The notes beneath the pieces are model-generated. The model did not search any database. It was not told the DNA's origin and saw only the letters and a list, made by a program, of their open reading frames with translations. A stretch of DNA of 64,000 bases, taken from assembly GCF_902712855.1 (NCBI RefSeq), contig NZ_LR743508.1, positions 868,001 through 932,000 on the forward strand. The letters run 5' to 3'. Below, in pieces: positions 61,525 through 64,000 of this stretch. Origin of the DNA: Variovorax paradoxus (GTDB lineage Bacteria > Pseudomonadota > Gammaproteobacteria > Burkholderiales > Burkholderiaceae_C). A program made the position numbers and the translations under genes. The number at the start of each line of letters is the position of its first letter. Within the stretch, counting starts at the first letter, position 1.

Positions 61525-61610
61525 CGTTACCGGTATCTGGTTGGCGCGTCAACCGGTGAAACGTGCGTTGCACGCCCCGAGTGCATTGCGATAAGGTTAC
61601 CGGTATCTGG
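61525..61610. promoter_or_regulatory. Repeated LacI/GntR-type operator motifs in the divergent intergenic region
   Basis: Two identical 16-base copies of GTTACCGGTATCTGGT at 61525-61540 and 61595-61610, 70 bases apart, each around the palindrome TACCGGTA. A weaker CAACCGGTGA lies between them (ACCGGT at 61551). The pattern resembles the E. coli gluconate (GntR/IdnR) operator, from memory of that consensus. The copies sit about 38 bases before the SDR start and 59 before the hydroxyacid dehydrogenase start, suited to shared repression of both genes. Confidence 0.7.
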
Positions 61611-61668
61611 TCGGGCGTCGCCGGCCGTTCCCGGGAATCCGTTCACCTCCCCCGCAGGAGACATCCGC

Positions 61669-62622
61669 TTGACTGCTTCCGCATCCTCCCCGCACGTGCT
61701 GATGACCGGCGCCTACCCCGAATGGGACATGGCGCCCATGCAGGCGTCGTACACGCTGCATCGCCTCTGGGAAGCGCCCGACCGGGCCGCCTTCGTCGCC
61801 GCGCATGCGGCCGACATCCGCGCCATCGCCACGAAAGGCGAGCTCGGCGCCGACGCCGCGCTGATCGCGTCCCTGCCGCGGCTGGAACTCGTCGCCTGCT
61901 ACGGCGTGGGCACCGACGCCATCGACCTCGCCGCATGCCGCGCGCGCGGCATCCGCGTGAGCAACACGCCCGACGTGCTCAACGGCGACGTGGCCGACCT
62001 CGCCGTGGGCCTGACGCTCGCCTTGCAACGCAGCATCGCGGCGGGCGACCGTTTCGTGCGCAGCGGCGCATGGGCCGACGGCCCGATGCCGCTGGCAACG
62101 CGGGTGTTCGGCCAGCGCATCGGCATCGCGGGGTTCGGCCGCATCGGCAGCACCATCGCGCGCAGGCTCTCGGGTTTCGATGTGGAGATCGGCTACTTCA
62201 GCCGCACGCCGAAGGCCGGCAGCCCGAACCGCCATTTCGAAAGCCTCGCGGCCATGGCCGGCTGGTGCGACGTGCTCATCGTGATCCTGCCCGGCGGCGA
62301 GGCCACGCGCGGCATCGTCGATGCCGACGTGCTGCGCGCGCTCGGCCCGCAAGGATGGCTGGTGAACGTGTCGCGCGGCAGCACCGTCGACGAAGCCGCG
62401 CTGCTGCAGGCGCTGGCGTCGCGCAGCATCGCCGGCGCGGCGCTCGACGTGTTCCTGAACGAACCGCGCATCGACCCGCGCTTCGCCGCGCTCGACAACG
62501 TGGTGCTCACGCCGCACCATGGCAGCGGCACCGGGCAGACCCGCCGCGCCATGGGCGAGCTGGTGCGCCGCAACCTCGAGGCCCACTTCGCGGGCCGGCC
62601 GCTGGTCACTCCCGTCGTCTGA
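61669..62622 (+). CDS. D-isomer-specific 2-hydroxyacid dehydrogenase (GhrB/2-ketogluconate reductase-like)
   Basis: 317 residues from TTG 61669, chosen because GCAGGAG lies eight bases upstream and the protein begins just before the conserved HVLMTGAYPEWD. NAD(P)-binding motif GIAGFGRIGSTIA; substrate-side motifs LVACYGVGTDAIDL, VNVSRGSTVDEAAL (catalytic Arg) and LTPHHGSGT (catalytic His). Such enzymes reduce 2-ketogluconate, hydroxypyruvate or glyoxylate. 22 bases before the L-idonate dehydrogenase-like gene and likely in its operon. Confidence 0.88.
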   Translation: MTASASSPHVLMTGAYPEWDMAPMQASYTLHRLWEAPDRAAFVAAHAADIRAIATKGELGADAALIASLPRLELVACYGVGTDAIDLAACRARGIRVSNTPDVLNGDVADLAVGLTLALQRSIAAGDRFVRSGAWADGPMPLATRVFGQRIGIAGFGRIGSTIARRLSGFDVEIGYFSRTPKAGSPNRHFESLAAMAGWCDVLIVILPGGEATRGIVDADVLRALGPQGWLVNVSRGSTVDEAALLQALASRSIAGAALDVFLNEPRIDPRFAALDNVVLTPHHGSGTGQTRRAMGELVRRNLEAHFAGRPLVTPVV

Positions 62623-62644
62623 ACAGAAAGCAGAAGGAACCATC

Positions 62645-63718
62645 ATGCGTCTGCGTTGCATGTGCCTCGTGATCCACGCCCCCGACGATCTGCGGCTGGA
62701 CGAACAGGATGCCGGCGAGATCGGCCCCGGCCAGGTGCTGGTGAAGGTCGGCATGGGCGGCATCTGCGGCTCCGACCTGCACTACTTCCACAACGGCGGC
62801 TTCGGCACCGTGCGCATCAAGGAACCGATGGTGCTGGGCCACGAGGTCGCCGGCACCGTGGTGGCCGTGGCGCCCGGCGTCGACAGCGTGCGCATCGGCG
62901 ACAAGGTGGCGGTCAATCCGAGCCGTCCCTGCGGCGCATGCAAGTTCTGTCTCGAGGGCCTGCCCAACCAGTGCCTGGACATGCGCTTCTACGGCAGCGC
63001 CATGCGAACGCCGCACGTGCAGGGCGCGTTCCGCAACATGCTGCTGTGCGAGGCCACGCAGTGCGTGAAGGTGGCCGAGCATGTGCCGCTTCGCCTGGCC
63101 GCGCTGGCAGAGCCATTCTCGGTGGGGCTGCACGGCGTGTCGCGCGCCGGGCCGCTGCTGGGCAGGCGCGTGCTGGTGTCGGGCTGCGGCCCGATCGGCG
63201 TGCTGGCCATCGCGGCGGCGCGCGCGCACGGTGCCGCGGAGATCACCGCCACCGACGTGGTCGACGAGCCGCTCGCCGTCGCGCGTGCCATGGGGGCCGA
63301 CCATGTCATCAACGCTGCGCAGGACAGGACCTGGGTGTCGCGCCATGCGGCCGACAAGGGCACCTTCGACGTGATGCTCGAGTGCTCGGGCAACGAGCGC
63401 GCGCTGCGCGACGGGCTCGAGGTGATGCGCCCGCGCGGCGTGGTGGTGCAACTGGGCCTCGGCGGCGACGTGAGCATTCCGCAGAACATGGTGGTGGCCA
63501 AGGAACTCAGCATCTGCGGCTCCTTCCGCTTCCATGCCGAATTCGCGCTCGCGGTGCGGCTCATCAACGAAGGGCGCGTCGACCTGTCGCCGGTGGTGTC
63601 GCACACCTTCCCGATGCTGCAGGCGCGGCAGGCCTTCGAACTGGCAAGCGACCGCCGCAAGGCGATGAAGGTGCTGATCGATTTCGCGGATGCGGGCGGG
63701 GCGGCCGTGACGGCCTGA
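62645..63718 (+). CDS. idnD: L-idonate 5-dehydrogenase-like zinc alcohol dehydrogenase
   Basis: 357 residues from ATG 62645 after GAAGGAACCATC. Medium-chain dehydrogenase with catalytic zinc ligands (GGICGSDLHYFH, GHEVAGTV), the four-cysteine structural zinc site (CGACKFCLEGLPNQC) and the NAD fold (VLVSGCGPIGVLAI). IdnD oxidises L-idonate to 5-ketogluconate, which an SDR like the one at 60726 reduces to gluconate. The HYFHNGGFGTVRIKEPMVLGHE pattern fits IdnD well, but sorbitol-type relatives are possible. Confidence 0.85.
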   Translation: MRLRCMCLVIHAPDDLRLDEQDAGEIGPGQVLVKVGMGGICGSDLHYFHNGGFGTVRIKEPMVLGHEVAGTVVAVAPGVDSVRIGDKVAVNPSRPCGACKFCLEGLPNQCLDMRFYGSAMRTPHVQGAFRNMLLCEATQCVKVAEHVPLRLAALAEPFSVGLHGVSRAGPLLGRRVLVSGCGPIGVLAIAAARAHGAAEITATDVVDEPLAVARAMGADHVINAAQDRTWVSRHAADKGTFDVMLECSGNERALRDGLEVMRPRGVVVQLGLGGDVSIPQNMVVAKELSICGSFRFHAEFALAVRLINEGRVDLSPVVSHTFPMLQARQAFELASDRRKAMKVLIDFADAGGAAVTA

Positions 63719-63730
63719 ACCTGCGGGGGT

Positions 63731-63816
63731 GAGGTGCTGCGGGTCTGTATCTTCGCAACGGATACGAACACGGTGCTTCGAACGCGGCGAGCCGCAACTT
63801 GAACCCGCAGCACCTC
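63731..63816. repeat. Long imperfect stem: 14-bp perfect inverted repeat with internal hairpins
   Basis: GAGGTGCTGCGGGT (63731-63744) pairs perfectly with ACCCGCAGCACCTC (63803-63816). The 58-base loop holds two smaller hairpins, GTATC/GATAC (63747-63765) and GCGG/CCGC (63784-63795), so it can fold into a branched structure. It starts 13 bases after the idnD stop. The following ~110 bases contain further small hairpins (GTTGC/GCAAC, GTTCCGGAAC) and no convincing gene. It may be a terminator or structured RNA element. Confidence 0.55.
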
Positions 63817-63927
63817 AAACCACAAGTTAGTTGTTGCGCTGCAGCAACCGCAGAGGTGAAACCCTCGTTCCGGAACCCGCAACCGCCCTCAGGAAGTTGC
63901 CATCTGCCAGCGGAACCTTTCCGGCGC

Positions 63928-63999
63928 TCATGGAAACAGCTTCGCCATCGCATCGGTGAACGAGGGAATGTCGGTGGCCACGTGCGTGGTGCCGTATGT
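63928..63999 (-). CDS. C-terminal end of an unidentified protein (partial)
   Basis: On the minus strand a frame enters from the window edge and reads TYGTTHVATDIPSFTDAMAKLFP to a TGA at 63928-63930. It looks like a real protein C-terminus with ordinary composition, but is too short to assign to a family. The gene continues beyond the window. Confidence 0.4.
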   Translation of the reverse strand, partial: TYGTTHVATDIPSFTDAMAKLFP

Positions 64000-64000
64000 C

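Noticed and set aside
1..64000. CRISPR arrays, tRNA/rRNA genes, prophage or intact insertion sequence
   Set aside because: No regularly spaced short repeats, no cloverleaf with CCA-type acceptor, no integrase or complete transposase gene. The only transposase-like sequence is the degenerate domain fused to FlhF.

Overview
This window reads as a chromosomal flagellar and chemotaxis region of a high-GC betaproteobacterium of the order Burkholderiales, most like Comamonadaceae (Variovorax/Acidovorax type). That rests on protein family resemblance, the FlhDC master regulator, the fli/flh gene order, sigma-28 promoters of the GCCGATAA type, and a roughly 100-bp intergenic repeat of a kind I associate with that family. 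No tRNA, rRNA, CRISPR array or intact insertion sequence was seen.

Layout. (1) 1-18416: a tandem array of about ten methyl-accepting chemotaxis protein (MCP) genes on the + strand. It includes two Aer-like PAS receptors, a Cache receptor, several four-helix-bundle receptors, a 93-residue membrane protein and a cheW. Parts of the array (about 10788-11705 and 12975-16075) are riddled with small insertions and deletions, although the sequence is otherwise almost identical to intact copies near the window start. These stretches look like poor consensus or misassembly of repeats, or very recent pseudogenes. (2) 18504-21727: flgK and flgL behind a sigma-28 promoter. (3) 21728-22016: three copies of an intergenic repeat. 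(4) 22035-33455, minus strand: fliR-Q-P-O-N-M-L-K-J-I-H-G-F, transcribed fliF to fliR, giving the MS ring, switch, export ATPase complex and export gate. (5) 33748-40447, plus strand: fliE, fliC (perfect sigma-28 promoter), flaG, fliD, fliS, fliT, a second fliK-like gene and a small FlhB-like gene. (6) 40783-50986: flhDC after an AT-rich regulatory region, then motAB, cheA, an EAL-HDOD gene, cheR, cheD, cheB, cheY and cheZ. (7) 51141-58573: flhB, flhA, flhF, flhG-like and fliA. (8) 58707-64000: non-flagellar genes, namely a GH15 glycosidase, then a divergent sugar-acid cassette (SDR, 2-hydroxyacid dehydrogenase, L-idonate dehydrogenase) with repeated LacI/GntR-type operator motifs.

Working together: FlhDC would turn on the fli, flh and mot genes. 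FliA (sigma-28) would then drive fliC, flgK and several MCPs. MCPs signal through CheW and CheA to CheY, which acts on FliM/FliN/FliG. CheR, CheB and CheD adapt the receptors, several of which end in a CheR-docking DWTEF tail.

Most striking observation: flhF encodes an 868-residue protein whose last ~400 residues resemble, by motif order, a degenerate Tn5/IS4-type transposase fused in frame to the FlhF GTPase. The adjacent FlhG-like protein lacks both lysines of the MinD-type Walker A motif. This pairing deserves follow-up. All family assignments are from reading the sequences; no database search was run.
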